Program-made: the position numbers and the translations under genes
The notes under the pieces: generated by a model
Database searches by the model: none
What the model was told of the DNA's origin: nothing
The model's input: only the letters and a program-made list of their open reading frames with translations
In this document: positions 1 through 11,760 of the stretch, piece by piece
Numbering within the stretch: position 1 is the stretch's first letter
Layout of the letters: each line of letters starts with the position of its first letter
DNA from: Gnetum montanum
Taxonomy: Eukaryota; Streptophyta; Gnetopsida; Gnetales; Gnetaceae
Direction of reading: 5' to 3'
NCBI GenBank assembly: GCA_015680685.1
Contig: MNCI01008279.1
Span: forward strand, 562,072-626,071
Length of the DNA: 64,000 nucleotides

Positions 1-840
1 TGGTAGTAGGAAGTAGAATCTACTATAGCTATAGGGTTAATACTAGTAATAATTTAGTCTTATAGTTGGTCATTTGACATTCATGATGGTTTGCTAATTC
101 AATAGTTGGACATATGTCATTCATGAGGGCCTAGATAGGTGAGGTGTCACATCAAATAATCCTTAATGGCTAGTTAAGTTAGTATCAACCTTATAGTTAT
201 TCTAATGTCTAATGTTGGAAACCTCATAGGAATACCACATGAACCTAGGAAAAATCATGGGTTAATAATATATATTAATAATAATATTAATGTTATTAAT
301 TAATTATTAAGTTAATTGGTAATTGCTATTGGTTCTTATAGTGTAGTTTACAACATGGACCCTATCTTTTAGTTTTGATCCAAAAAGCTTCAAGATGGGT
401 TTCCTCTATAGTGAAGTTATCTAATCCTTCTTGCGTGTGTTTTCATGTAAATTTAGCAAGAAGCTTTCAAGGTAGTTAAGGAGGTTGTGGGAAAAGGATT
501 AACATTAGGTGAAGATAATTTCTTTTTATATTTCATTTTTGTGTTTGGCCACTTTATGGATTTGTAGTTTGACCATGAATATAGATTTTTTGTTAAACCT
601 TGATGTTATGTTGTAATGAGGCCTAAGTGGACATTAAAAAGTTAATGTGGATTCTTCAAGTGTTTCTAAGTTATTATGTTTCCAAGTTAATTTATTTACT
701 TATATGATTTTTTATAAGTATTAAAGTTTCTTAAAATTTTATTTAGTGGTTAAGTTTTATCTATCATGCCTCATGGATGATTAGGTTTGAATAATTTCTA
801 AAGTATAAATTTTAGGATATGATAAGAGAAATTTGAGAAA
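1..840. other. AT-rich sequence, no gene recognised
   Basis: No coding region, tRNA or clear repeat boundary is visible. The stretch lies upstream, in element orientation, of the relic gag of element F that starts to be recognisable near 841. It may be the decayed leader or LTR of F, but I see no terminal motif or primer-binding site that proves this. Confidence 0.4.
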
Positions 841-1050
841 ATAGTCTAAAAAATTCAAGAATGAGAATCTAAAGAGGAATAGGTAGAAGGCATAGTAAAG
901 AATATGAACCACATCATAATAAATGAGAAGAAAGTAATTCTAATACTAAAATCATCAGACCAAATAGTGAAGATGAGTCATTATTGGCTATTAAGAGGAT
1001 GATTGAAATTAGTAGGATTATGTGTGTTCATCTAAGCATTAGAAAATAAG
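841..1050 (+). pseudogene. Relic gag fragment of element F, left part
   Basis: The sequence from about 960 to 1050 (AGTGAAGATGAG followed by a Leu-Leu-Ala-like stretch and ATTAAGAGGATG) aligns by eye with the gag of element D near 57950-58000 and of element A near 13745-13840. It stops where G1 begins and resumes at 10796, after the G1 LTR, with the gag segment that should come next. It is therefore one gag split by G1. The reading frame is badly broken and no protein can be expected. The limit at 841 is approximate. Confidence 0.55.
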
Positions 1051-1900
1051 TGATGAGTGGCAAGGTATCCTACGCTCAACCATATGAATACGAGCGTACA
1101 TGCATGATTGGGATGAATTTCAAGGACTAAGTGCTTACACGCCTTTGTGGAACAAGGATGGGTTAGTCAATCGTTGTCTTCGCAAGCTTACTTATATAGC
1201 ATGATTGTATGGTTAAGTAAACTTGAGGTACATGATTTTTATAGTTTCTAAGTTTTTATGTCCTAGTGCTACAAAGGGAGGAGAGAGATAACTAAGCAAC
1301 TAATTTTGATTTAACTACTTGACTATGCTTTAACTAGTCCTAACACCAACATCCATTCTCACTTGCCGTACACATCCTGAACCAGTGCAACACTACTGGG
1401 ATTACCAAATGCTAATCATTACTAGGTTTCCAAGTGTTACATGCATGCTCGAAGTGATCGTACTGAGTGTGCTTACTTAGGAGAGTTGCAAGGTGAGAGA
1501 AAGAACATTAATTAACTAAGGAAAGCATTAAGTAAAAGTAATTAACATTAATTAATCTATTCTGAATGCTGCAAGGTTTATCACAAAGTTTGTCTTTATT
1601 GCCATACACAAGGTGTGCTTAGGTACGCAATGCTTGAATAAAGATCCGTTTACTTTATGACTCCTACTGTGGACACTCAGAAATAATTCTATCTCTAGAA
1701 AGGAAAAAAGGCAAGATTTTGGGTAAGGGACTAAGACTAACTATGCAAACCAAGTTCACTTGCCTCTTATTTAGAGGCAATGAGGCAGGCCATGATATTG
1801 CATACGCGATATCGCTTGGAAGGCTCTAATATTGCATACCTAATATCGCAGATGTGATATCGTGTACCCAATATCGCGGACGCGATATCATAGCTCATCA
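1051..1900 (-). repeat. 3' LTR of G1
   Basis: 850 bp with TGATGAG at one edge and CTCATCA at the other. It is collinear with 9973-10795 almost throughout, with many transitions. The part at 1793-1890, which is the start of U3 in element orientation, is an array of GATATC-type palindromes joined by GTAC/GTAT-like spacers. A polypurine block adjoins at 1901. Confidence 0.92.
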
Positions 1901-1935
1901 TACCCCCATGACTAAATGAAAACTCATCCTTGAGT
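1901..1935 (-). other. Polypurine tract block of G1
   Basis: On the minus strand the bases next to the 3' LTR read CATGGGGGTA preceded by a conserved GATGAGTTTTCATTTAGT. The same block precedes the 3' LTR of A (33287-33316), D (51104-51140) and E (47887-47920). It is the expected start site of plus-strand DNA synthesis. Confidence 0.75.
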
Positions 1936-3644
1936 TCCTTACAAGATATTGGGAAGGTATGGGATTATTGACTGAATGAGAACTGGCAATGATAGGGAAT
2001 AACAGACTCAAAGTTCATGGTAAATGGATTGACAAACATATTACAACATTGGTGTTCACAACCTTTGTGGTGAACATTGTACATAGATGACATCTAGACC
2101 CTCATCTGATAGGTTGAAGAGAGAGTAAAGAAAATGAGGTGCATTGCTACTGACATTGTGATTTTTCCTTCTATTGTTTATCCATAGCCACATGACCAAA
2201 CTTGTTCCTAGTGTAAACGCTCTAGCTTTAGTCCATCCCGAGTGCTTCCTCCTATCCCAGTCCATAGTTCATGTAATTTCCATCTACACACACAACACAG
2301 TCACAAATGAGCAAGGATAAGTAAACCATAATGCAGTTGATACCTTGCCTTGATATAAAGCACATTGGCTAGGTTGTGGTTATGGTAGAAACTAGGTTAG
2401 AGGTTTATCATAGATAACTACCCAAGGTGTAGGGGTGATACAAGTAGTAGAATGGAAAAATTTGTGATAGGGCCCCCATGACTGAGAGCGAACCTTCGGT
2501 AGCAATAGGGTGGAAAAGTATAGGGAATAAGAAAAATGGGAAAAATAACAATGGCGATGCTAATAAAATGGATGTCATGGATGGGGATGAAATGAGAAAT
2601 TTTTGATTACAAGAAATGTTTAAGGAGAACAATTTAACAATTGCACCATAAAGGAATGTCAGTGAATCCTCCCCAAAGCAGGCTCATGCCCTTTATGCCC
2701 TGACAAACCCACAAACCAAAGAGTCCGTAGGCTCTAGGGATGACATATGGAAACAATGGTTAAAGACTGACCCACAAGAATTTACCAAAGAATAACAATG
2801 CATCAACTAATCATAAAATCAACAATGAGGTGGAAAATGGGAAGAAAGATGGAGAGTAGAAAATGGAATGGAATCCAAAGAGCAAGGTTGTGTAAAGTCC
2901 CTTGTGTATTTTATGGTTAAGGTGACTGAGTAGAACTCATTCCAAATCTAGACTCAAACCAACCAAATTCAGTGACCTTGCATCAATACACTTGGCCAAT
3001 CCATCCCCTTGAATCAAGAAGAATGCTTCCACAAAGAGTCACCACCATTCCAAGCAGAGCGAGATGGAGAAGCAAGAAGCGAGAAAAAGCCTTAGTTAGA
3101 GGGAACCGTCAGGCATGGATAACATGTCTTTCCAATGCCATAACCAGTGCTTGTAGCCCAGATTTCTTTAATATGTCTAAGGGGTGTGCTTTGAATTCTC
3201 ACCAAAGAGAATAACCAACACACGTGCATCGAATTCCCTTGAAGTCACACCCTTTTCAACCATTGAATCCTTCCTCGGTTTGAAGAATACAAAGCCACCA
3301 ATTTGTTAATAAGTTTATTTAGAAAAAGGGACAGTATAGTTCCAAAACCAAGGAAGACCTTAGAGTTGAACAGAGGAATGGACGGTGTGGACTCATTGCC
3401 TATTTTATCAAAAGAACCATATCATAGTATCAACATTAAAAATCAAAAGTAAAAACCCAACATTAACAATCAACACCATTATAGTACAATCCACCATCAT
3501 GAGCACTTATTGTATGATGAATGAAAGCAAATCAAACAAGGAAATAGGAAAAAATGGGAATGATGGTGTAAAAAAAAATAAATAAAATTGAAAAAAATGT
3601 GTAAAACAAAAGTTAAAAAAAAAGGAGATGAGGGCTTAGAATGG
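1936..3644 (-). other. Non-coding spacer of G1 between integrase and 3' LTR
   Basis: No protein is recognisable. Parts align by eye with the spacers of E and D, notably the block at 2661-2706 and the stretch near 2960-3030, which resembles 61245-61320 in E. Where A, D and E have an ORF3 with an upstream promoter candidate, G1 has neither: the sequence runs almost straight from the conserved block to the PPT. Short open frames here (for example 2972-3214) have no homologous counterpart in E and are not called. Confidence 0.6.
2661..2706 (-). other. Conserved spacer block with internal polypurine motif (G1 copy)
   Basis: On the minus strand it contains CTTTGGGGAGGATTC, preceded by GGGCATAAAGGGCATGAGCC. 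The same block occurs in A at 29409-29460, in D at 55002-55060 and in E at 60935-60990. Because the surrounding spacer is much less alike, a cis function such as a second polypurine tract is possible. Confidence 0.55.
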
Positions 3645-4893
3645 TTAGCATTGGTGGCCATCTCCCCCACGACCGAGTTGGAAGGAGGAGATCCAAAATA
3701 ATGAGTAGGGTTGTCCACCAATAGAGGTAGTATTGGTACTGGCTATTCTAAGCTCATGGAAAGGTTTGGTTTGTTGGATATTGACCAAAAATTTCTTATC
3801 CGAGCTCTTAGGTTTGTAAATCATCATGGCCCTTAAAGGAAATGTTGCATAAATAATATAAGGTCCTTCCCACAACATTTGAAATTTAGTGCATTGTGGC
3901 ATGTGTGTGGGATTCCAGTACAGAACATTATCTCTTGGTTGATATTTAACTTTCCTAATTTTCAGGTCATGACATCATTGCTTGAAGGCCTTGTGTAATT
4001 TGTTAGATGACAGGGTGGCTGATCGGTTCTCATCTAGCAAGTTAAGGGTCATTAACCATTCTTTTTGTGCTAGATCAAGGTTAAGGTTGAGATCACATGT
4101 CATAGATAGTGTACAGAGTTCTGCTTGAATGGGAAGCATTGGAAGTTTCCCATACACTAACTCATAGCTAGAGCAGCCATAGGGAGTGTCCATGTGGAGT
4201 GGTATGCCCAAAGGGCATCATTCAGTTTGGTGCTCCAATCTCTCCTATACTTGCTAATAGTTCTTGTCAATATTTTCATAATCTCCCTATTGGTGACCTC
4301 AACTTGACCGTTCGCTTGAGGGTGGTATGGAGTAGTTAGTTTGTGTTCAACCACTAAGCGTTGCATCAGCTTTCAAAGAGTTGCACTTGTAAAATGTATG
4401 CCATTATCAGAAATAAGTGCACAAGGCACGCCAAACTTGTTTAAAATTTGTTGTTGAATAAATTTTGTAGCTGTAAATGATGTACAATCCTTAACAGCAG
4501 CTACTTCTGTCTATTTTGTAAAGTAGTCAACAACAACAATGATGTAAGCTTTTCCATTGAACATTGGTGTAACAGGCCCCATAAAATAAATTTCCCATAT
4601 GTTAAAGGGTTCTAAAGGTTGAATCCATTATTGTGGACCCCCCATTCTAGCATTCATTCCCCCATCACATTGATAGCACTCATAAGATTGGACAAATGAT
4701 GGGCATCCTCAAACAATGTAGGCCAATAATATCTTGCAAGTAGTATTTTAATGGTCGTTCGTCTCCCAGCATAATGACCCCCAAAAGGACCCTCATAAGA
4801 ATCTTGGAGAACTTGCAGTTGATTTATATCAGGAATGCACCATTGAACCAAGCCATCAGGACATACTTTATAAAGTTTCCCATTGATCTCCAT
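3645..4893 (-). pseudogene. Integrase (pol 3' end) of G1, inactivated
   Basis: Read on the minus strand, an H-H-C-C type zinc domain region (GGHYAGRRTTIKIL, then YYWP) is followed by the catalytic core and a long C-terminal domain ending ...GGDGHQC and a stop at 3645. The second catalytic aspartate is present in ISDNG and the glutamate in NGQVEV. The first aspartate is replaced by tyrosine: the motif reads EIYFMGP near 4580-4600. Several stops and frame changes split it into open pieces at 4654-4893, 4157-4366, 3975-4211 and 3645-3902. The enzyme would join element DNA to the chromosome in the nucleus, but this copy cannot be active. No chromodomain is seen, as expected for a Tat/Athila-type element. 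Confidence 0.85.
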
Positions 4894-4989
4894 AAAATAC
4901 TTGGCTCGGTGAAGGAACTGTTGTTTCTTTTTAGCGTCTAACTCTTGTGGTGTTTGTTGTGTAAGGAGATAGGTGAGAATACTACTATA

Positions 4990-6372
4990 CTAGTTTGTTT
5001 CGGTGATTAATTGATTAGTTACTACACCTACAAAGAGGAGTTCATTAGGGAAATGATCAAAAATTGGATACTCATCCTCTTTGTTGTCCCATCACAACTA
5101 AGATAAATGATCAGCAACTATGTTCTCGGTGCCTTTATGATCAATCATTGTAAGATCGAACTCTTGTAAGATTACGAGCCATCGTATGATGCAAGGGCTC
5201 ATTGTTTATTTATTCATTAGGAACCTTATTGCACTATGATCCATGTGCATGAATACCTTATAGTTCAAGACATAGTGCCTAAATTTTTCTAGTGCAAACA
5301 CTACAACCATTAATTCTTTCTCTGTTGTGGTGTAGTTAATTTGTGCACCAGTAATAATCCTACTTGCATATTGGATGTAATAAGGACATTTTTGGTCATC
5401 TAACTATGTAATTATGGCTCCTAAAGCATAGTTGGATATGTTAGTCATTATGTGGAATGGTCTGGACTAGTTAGGAGCTTGTAGAATGAGTGTTTCTACA
5501 AGCTTTTGTTTTAAAGTTTGGAAAGCTAGTTCACATTCCCTGGTCCATTCAAAAGGTACATCATTTTTCATTAGTTCAACCAATGATTTTGCAACCTTTG
5601 AAAAGTTCTCAATAAACCTTCTGTAGTAGCTAGTGTGTCCAAGGAATGATCGGATATCTTTTACAGTTTCAGGTTGTCGAGTGATTCTTTGGATAACTTT
5701 GATATTTTTGTGGTCTACCTCTATCCTTGTTTGTGAAATCTTATGCCACAATACAATGCCTTCTTGGACCATTAAATGGATTTTTTTCTAGTTGATCCTT
5801 AAATTGGTTTCTACACATCACTTTAGTACTTGCTCTAAAGGGTCAAAGGCTTGGTCAAAGTTCGCTTTGTAAGTGGAGAATTCATCCATGAAGACTTCCA
5901 CACCATTTCCTATCTACTTTTGGAATATTCTTAGAACTAGTTTTTGAAATGTTGCAGGGGCATTGCACAAGCCAAATCGTATCTGTTTATATGCAAATGT
6001 TCCCAAGGACTGGTGAACATAGTCTTAGCTTGGTCTTTTGGGGCTATTTGTATTTGGTTGTACCCACTATACCCATCGAGAAAACTATAATAGCGATGCC
6101 TTGCAATGGTGTCTAAGACTTAGTCAACGAATGATGACAGAAAATGGTCTTTGAATGTTGCCATATTCAGTAGACTAAAATCTATGCACACCCTCCATTT
6201 ACCTTTCTTTTTGGGCATAATAACTAAGGAACTAACCCATTCACTATCAGCAATGGGGTATATGAACCTAGCTTTTAGAAGTTGTTTGATTTCTTTCTTA
6301 ACCACTTGCTTAAGCTTTGGGTTAAGTTGCTTCTGTGGTTGTCGTCGAGGCTTCATGGAGAGGTTGGTGTAA
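4990..6372 (-). pseudogene. Reverse transcriptase and RNase H of G1, inactivated
   Basis: The N-terminal RT segment (6120-6356) shows YPIADSEWVSS, PKKKGKWRVCIDF and LNMATFKDHF. It is followed by FLDGYSGYNQIQI in an overlapping frame. The catalytic box reads FMDEF at 5878-5892 where the family has two adjacent aspartates, so the second is lost (GAT to GAA). The connection region (5467-5772) shows IRSFLGHTSYYRRFI. RNase H follows with YALGAII, TTTEKELMVVVFALEKFRHY and HMDHSAIRFLM down to about 5000. Internal stops are frequent. In life this polyprotein part copies the element RNA into DNA in cytoplasmic particles. Family identity is secure; a precise lineage would need a tree. Confidence 0.88.
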
Positions 6373-6835
6373 ATTCTGTGTTGGCATATCCTAGGATCTA
6401 TTTCAGTTAATTCAGGATATTACCAAGTGAAGGCTTTTGATCATTTGTTTATCAACCTCAGCAGTCTCTTTTTCTATTGAGGAGTGAGCTTCGTGTTAAT
6501 AATTACCGATTTTCCATTCTTGAGAAATGTGTACTCCATATCAGTGGACAATGGTTTTAACTTAAGGGGCTCCTGCTTAAACTTATCATGGATTTCCAAC
6601 TTCCCCCAGTTGATATTTTCAATGTCAAGACTTGGAAGTTGGCAATGGACTTACTCTAATGTGTCTATGCTATTGATGTAAGAACAAGTCAAACCCTCAG
6701 TTGCTTGCATGCATATAGTTGAACTGCTCTCTTGATCAGCTGTTAGCCACTAGGTGCCCTCTTGTCTTGTGGCTACTGCATATAGGCATCTTTGTATATT
6801 AGTCATTTGTGCATACTGATTGCATGTAGGCAATG

Positions 6836-7552
6836 TTAAACATTGTACAAACCATGAATTCTACATGCAAGTACACCCTGTGTCACTATATGCGATGTAT
6901 GGAACTTTCTTCTTCTCGATAGGGAAAGATTATGGATTCCTAGGCATGCATCAATTGTGCTTAGCCATGCTCTTCCCATTATGATTGGGAAGTTCCCCTT
7001 ACCATTGTTTACTTGAATCACTACGAAGTCAGCTAGATATGACCACCCACAAACAGTGGTAACAATGTCCTCCACTAGCCCTAATGGGACAGTGATGGAC
7101 TGGTTGGCCAACTCTAAACAAATGTTACTCTTTTTTAGTGGAGGTAGGTTCTAGGCTTTGTACATTTTTTGAGAAATTAAGTTGATCCTAGAACTTAAAT
7201 CCAAAAGAGCTTTGCACGGCTCCTTCCCAACGATTTGTAGATATATAAGAGGAATCCTAGGATCAAAGAATTTCCTAAGAATATGGCCAGCCTTAATCCA
7301 ATCGGTGACGACATGAGTTAACATGACCATATGCGTTAGTCGTGGTGTATGTCCTAAAGGGAGGTCCAAAGTTTTGATTGGTAATGAGGTGTCTAAAGGA
7401 TTAGCCACTTGTGGTTGCAAGGGCTTAGTTGGACTATTGGTTCTAAAGAAAGGTCTTTTCTTCATGTGGTTGTTAGAACCAATAGTAGATTGAGAGTTAA
7501 TAGCCCTTGTAGCATTACGTTGTTGCAGCTGGGCAGGGAGTTCACCCTGCAT
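6836..7552 (-). pseudogene. Aspartic protease region of G1
   Basis: Two open pieces on the minus strand (7151-7552 and 6836-7111) join into a retropepsin-like domain. The active-site region reads ALLDLSSRINLIS, close to the D-L-G form known from Athila-type proteases but with serine instead of glycine. Downstream are LVEDIVTTV, ADFVVIQV and FPIIMGRAWLSTIDA, the typical second half of such proteases. It would cut the Gag-Pol precursor. A stop lies between the two pieces near 7151. The region from 6373 to 6835 should hold the protease-RT linker and shows no further recognisable motif. Confidence 0.75.
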
Positions 7553-9827
7553 AGCTAGAGTAAGTGGTAATGGAGATATGGGTGGAAGAGGTGTAGCTGG
7601 ATGAGAAGGATAGTATGTCTGTGGAACATCACCCCTAGGAGAAGGAGTCCTATAGTACTTACGAGCTTGGTAGTGAGGTTGAGGAGTGATGTGACCAGTA
7701 GAGTCACGTGGAGAGATTGGTTGCCAGTAAGGATACTGTTGCCATGGTGGTGGAATTCCCCATGATTGTGAGTATTGCCACTATTGATACTACTTGATTG
7801 GTTGTGGTATAGTTCCACTTGGATAATATGTTAAGGGTTGGTGGAACTACCTTGGATTACCTTGAGGATAAGATAACCTTTGGGGTGTTTGCCTTTTATT
7901 TAATTGTGGGTTGAGTGCATACACCCCAGACTCCTGTAGATGTGAGATTACAGGGCAACATCCCTTAGGATGGTCATATTGACATATCTCACATCCACTA
8001 TCAATTTATGTATCCGAATCCACAACCTCTTCAATGGTGACAACTTTGCCCTTACTCTTGTTAGGTGCATGTTCAGTTTTTTCTCTTTTTTCTCTTTTCC
8101 CGTTCACTACGTTGCTCTCTAGACTCCTCTACTATTTTGAGAATAGTTTGAAATCTATTATTTATGGAGTCCCACATTTGGTCTACCTTTGCTGATACTT
8201 CAGATGCCAACTTTTGAATAGGCAAAATTTTCCTATTCACCATCTCTTCAAGTGGTGACTCTTGTTCATCCTCACAAAATCTTACTCCCTTCTTTCGGAG
8301 AAAAGGATCTCTGTTATACTCCACACTTTCTCTTTTTCAGAACTCAGCTTCCTCTTTAGAAGCTTGCTCTAATAATCTTTGTACTTGATGGGTCCTAAGC
8401 TTAGATAGTCTTCCATGGGCATAAGTCCCAAGGGTTCTTCACGTTTCATGCCTAAGACCATCTACGAGATGGAGTAGTTGATCCATCTGTGAATAACCAT
8501 GGCCAGGAACACAATGTAATAGTGCATAATATTGGCCCAAGGTAGCATCCAAGGGTTCATGTCCTCCTTGTTTCCAGCCTTATATTTTCTTTCACATGTT
8601 GGACACTTGGGAGTAAGTTTGGTACTTATTGTTGAAAAATTCTAACATGGTACTCCACCTACGAATGGGTTCCAGTTCTAAGGACCAGTACTAGCTTTCT
8701 ACTTCTTTGATTAGCATATGTGGAAACAACTTTAATTTTTTCCATTCATTTTCTATGTTTTGTAAGGAAAATGCATCATGAAATTCTTGTTGATGATTTT
8801 GAGGATCAGCATTGTATCCCCCTTCAAATTGTGGGATATTTTTCATGTCTAATCTCTTAAGCCTACTATCCTTTTGGTGCCTTGTTGGGATCCTAACAAC
8901 CTCAATTATGTCTAACATACTTCGCGTAGTGAGTAGGGGTTCATTGTGATTGTCTCGTCTATGGCGTCTATGATGCCCATGTTGTTCCCTACTCTCTCTT
9001 CTTTCATGGTGTGTTTCTCTAGAGTGCCCTTGTCCCCTTTCTCGACTATTTTGTCTATGACTCCTATTTCACGTACCCTTATCCTCATGGTCTTTTTCTT
9101 TGTGACTGTGTCCAGATCCTGAAGGAGAGGGTGAAGGAGATAATGAAGGTGAAGAAGAAGGAGGACCATCACCATGTCAGTGCCTACTTCCTTCTCTTCG
9201 GTGGTCACGGCCTTGATCACGGTTATGATCGGAATGTCCATCTTTGTTATGTGTTTGTGCTCCTTTTTTAGACCCTTTATGTTTGTTAGTACCAGAATCT
9301 GGGTTATGGATAGTTGAGTAAAGATTCTGATACACAACCCCTTGACTGAAGTTTACAAGAGGAACATCATTATGTGGATGACTACCTGAGGTAGGTTCAC
9401 CACCCTCATTTTCTCTTAGGACATGTGGGACATTCTGTGATAGCTTTTCCTTCATGGATTCATGACATCTCTCCTATTGTAAATCCCTTTGACACTATAC
9501 CTCCATGGGTCGATACTCTCTTGAGTCATGATCATGCACAACGTACTCTACCTGTAAGTGATGCATACCAATTTGTGTGAGATCATGAAGAAGCATGCCC
9601 AGGATTGAGTAATCGAGAGGCAACACTATGTTACCTTCTAAATCTCGCCAACGTAGTTGTTCATCCGAGTGAAGGATAAGGGTAAAGTTTGGTATATACT
9701 CATCAAGATGAACATATACCACATGAAACTATTGAGGGACTGACAGATTATCATGTGTACTACACCTTCAATTGTTCCCTATATCAAACCTAGGTAGTGA
9801 AACACTTTCGTACAAAGAAGGAGACAT
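7553..9827 (-). pseudogene. gag of G1, degenerate
   Basis: The likely start is the ATG at 9827, about 125 bp downstream of the PBS, giving MSPSLYESVSLPRF. The N-terminal part is hydrophilic and rich in His, Arg and Ser (9177-9455). The central capsid-like part (8691-8918 and beyond) has LDMKNIPQFEGGY, LQNIENEWKKLKLFP and RWSTMLEFFNNKYQTY; it resembles gag of A and D. Near 7930-7995 a zinc knuckle reads CEICQYDHPKGCC, pattern CX2CX3HX4C, as known from Athila-type Gag. The C-terminal part is His-, Tyr- and Pro-rich. Multiple stops break the frame. Gag would form the particle that packages element RNA. Confidence 0.8.
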
Positions 9828-9952
9828 GATTGTCTATTCAGTGTGCAATGTATTATATATTATTATTATTATTTTCCTTGTAACCAACCCTAAGGGTTTG
9901 TTCTAATGATGAGAAATATTTACTAAGTTATAATTAGTGCACAAACAACAAA
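9828..9952 (-). other. Leader of G1 between PBS and gag
   Basis: An AT-rich untranslated leader of about 125 bp, including a short run of TTA/TAT triplets at 9855-9880. No other signal is seen. Confidence 0.5.
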
Positions 9953-9971
9953 GTCCTCAGTAATGGCGCCA
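9953..9971 (-). other. Primer-binding site of G1, tRNA-Asp type
   Basis: Two bases inside the 5' LTR the minus strand reads TGGCGCCATTACTGAGGAC. From memory of plant tRNA-Asp the complement of its 3' end is TGGCGCCGTTGCCGGGGAT; the five differences are all transitions. This type of PBS is known for Athila and related elements. Confidence 0.8.
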
Positions 9972-9972
9972 A

Positions 9973-10795
9973 TGATGAGTGACGAGGTATCCCTATGCTC
10001 AACCATACAAATACAAGTGTACATGCATGATCCGGTCGAATTCCAAGGACTAAGTGCTTACTTGCTTTTGTGGAACAACGATGGGTTAGTCAATTGTTTT
10101 CTTCCCAAGCTTACTTATATAGCATGACTGTATGGTTAAGTAAACTTGAGGTACATGATTTTTATAGTTTTATAGTTTTTATGTCCTAGTGCTACAAAGG
10201 GAGGAGAGAGATAACTAAGTAATTAATTTTGATTTAACTACTTAACTATGCTTTAACTAGTCCTAACACCAGCATCCATTCTCACTTGCCGTACACATCC
10301 TGAACCAGTGCAACACTACTAGGAGTACCAAACGCTAATCATTACTGGGTTACCAAGTGTTACATGCATGCTCGAAGTGATCGTACTGAGTGTGCTTACT
10401 TAGGAGAGTTACAGGGTGAGAAAGAGAACATTAATTAACTAAGGAAATAATTTATTAATAGTAATTAACATTAATTAATCTATTCTGAATGCTGCAAGGT
10501 TTATCACAAAGTTTATCTTTATTGCCGTACACAAGGTATGCTCAGGTACACAATACTTGAATAAAGATCCGTTCACTTTATGACTCCTACTACGGGCACT
10601 CAAAAATAATTCTATCTCTGGAAAGGGAAAAAGACAAGAGTTTGGGTAAGGGACTAAGAATAACTATGCAAACCAAGTGCACCCGCCTCTTATTTATAGG
10701 CAATGAGGTAGGCCCCAATATCGCATATGTGATATCACTTGGAAGGCTCTGATATCGCATACCCGATATTGTGGAAGCAATATCGTGGCTCATCA
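9973..10795 (-). repeat. 5' LTR of G1
   Basis: 823 bp, TGATGAG to CTCATCA, collinear with the 3' LTR at 1051-1900. A GATATC palindrome array lies at 10709-10787 (start of U3 in element orientation), and a TATA-like TATAAATA on the minus strand lies near 10690-10697. Confidence 0.92.
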
Positions 10796-11760
10796 GTAAG
10801 TCATATAAAAAGGCTTGATATGAATAATATGTCATAGTTTGAGAAAGGTTATAATGTAGATCCATAGAATCATCTATACACCTTCCATGATACCTATGCA
10901 TTACAAAATATCAAGGCTAAGTAATAAAAACTAAATCTATTTTCAAGGATACTTACTGAGAAGGAAAAAACATGGTATCAATTTTTTGAGCTAGATCTAT
11001 TCATAGGTGAAGCACCATGCTAGTGATTTTGAACAAAAAATATCAAATTTATTTCAAAGTATTTAACTTAGGGAAACAAATCCAAGATTGGGAGTAGGAA
11101 ATCCATGAATCACTTAGCATAGCCTTAGGTAGGTGTTATTCATTATGACATTAATGTCTAGGCCATGACCTCTTCCAAAAGAAATAAATTTGCCATATCA
11201 TTAATGTTCTAAGGAACTAAACATGTAAGATCCTTGGAATTCCATTGCATATAGAAGCTCATTAACCATGTGACTAAAGAACAAGATCATCTTAGAAAGA
11301 GAGAGAATGCAAAGAAGTATAACATGAATCTATTCATTGGAAAGAAGATGGTACATACCTATGATACTTAGGAAAAATGTTCATTACAAGACATGAGCTA
11401 GTAGAAGACCTTCACAATTAAAAATCCATCTTAGATAATTTATCTAATGTTAATAAGATATGGGATGCAGTTAATGAGAATTTTCCTACCACACTCAAAA
11501 TTGTAGAGCAGTGTAATGAGCATTCAAAGGTAATAGTAACAAAATAGAAATAGGAAAGGAGGAAGAAGAAGGAAAAGAAATAATATGTATATAGATAGAA
11601 TGGTAACTCACTTATAGTAGAGGACATGTCTAGTTTTAAATTAGATGAAGATTATGGCTATTGCATTTGCCAATATGAGCATCAAAGAAAGCACATCTAA
11701 TCATGTTGTATACATTTACATTAATTCAAGAATTAGTTACTTGTACAATTAATTCAATGT
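10796..11760 (+). pseudogene. Relic gag of element F, right part
   Basis: The sequence continues the gag interrupted by G1. The stretch 10810-11000 matches the capsid region of A gag (13840-14010) with many substitutions, including CTTCCATGATRCCT and GTGGTATCAA-like runs. At 11656-11700 a decayed zinc knuckle reads CICQYEHQRKH, corresponding to CEICQYDH in G1. Stops and frameshifts are everywhere. This shows that G1 (to the left) inserted into an older relative lying on the plus strand. No pol of F is visible here. Confidence 0.65.

Larger units (their letters stand above)
1051..10795 (-). mobile_element. G1: full-length Ty3/gypsy element with gag and pol (Tat/Athila-like)
   Basis: The 9,745-bp element lies on the minus strand. 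Its two LTRs (1051-1900 and 9973-10795) both begin TGATGAG and end CTCATCA. The flanking five bases are ATAAG (1046-1050) and GTAAG (10796-10800), a target duplication with one mismatch. In element order it holds a tRNA-Asp-type PBS, gag, protease, RT, RNase H, integrase, a 1.7-kb non-coding spacer, a polypurine tract and the 3' LTR. The non-chromoviral pol, the gag knuckle of form CX2CX3HX4C and the PBS point to the Ogre/Tat/Athila group. All genes carry stop codons. Unlike A, D and E it has no third ORF. It sits inside the gag of F. Confidence 0.9.
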
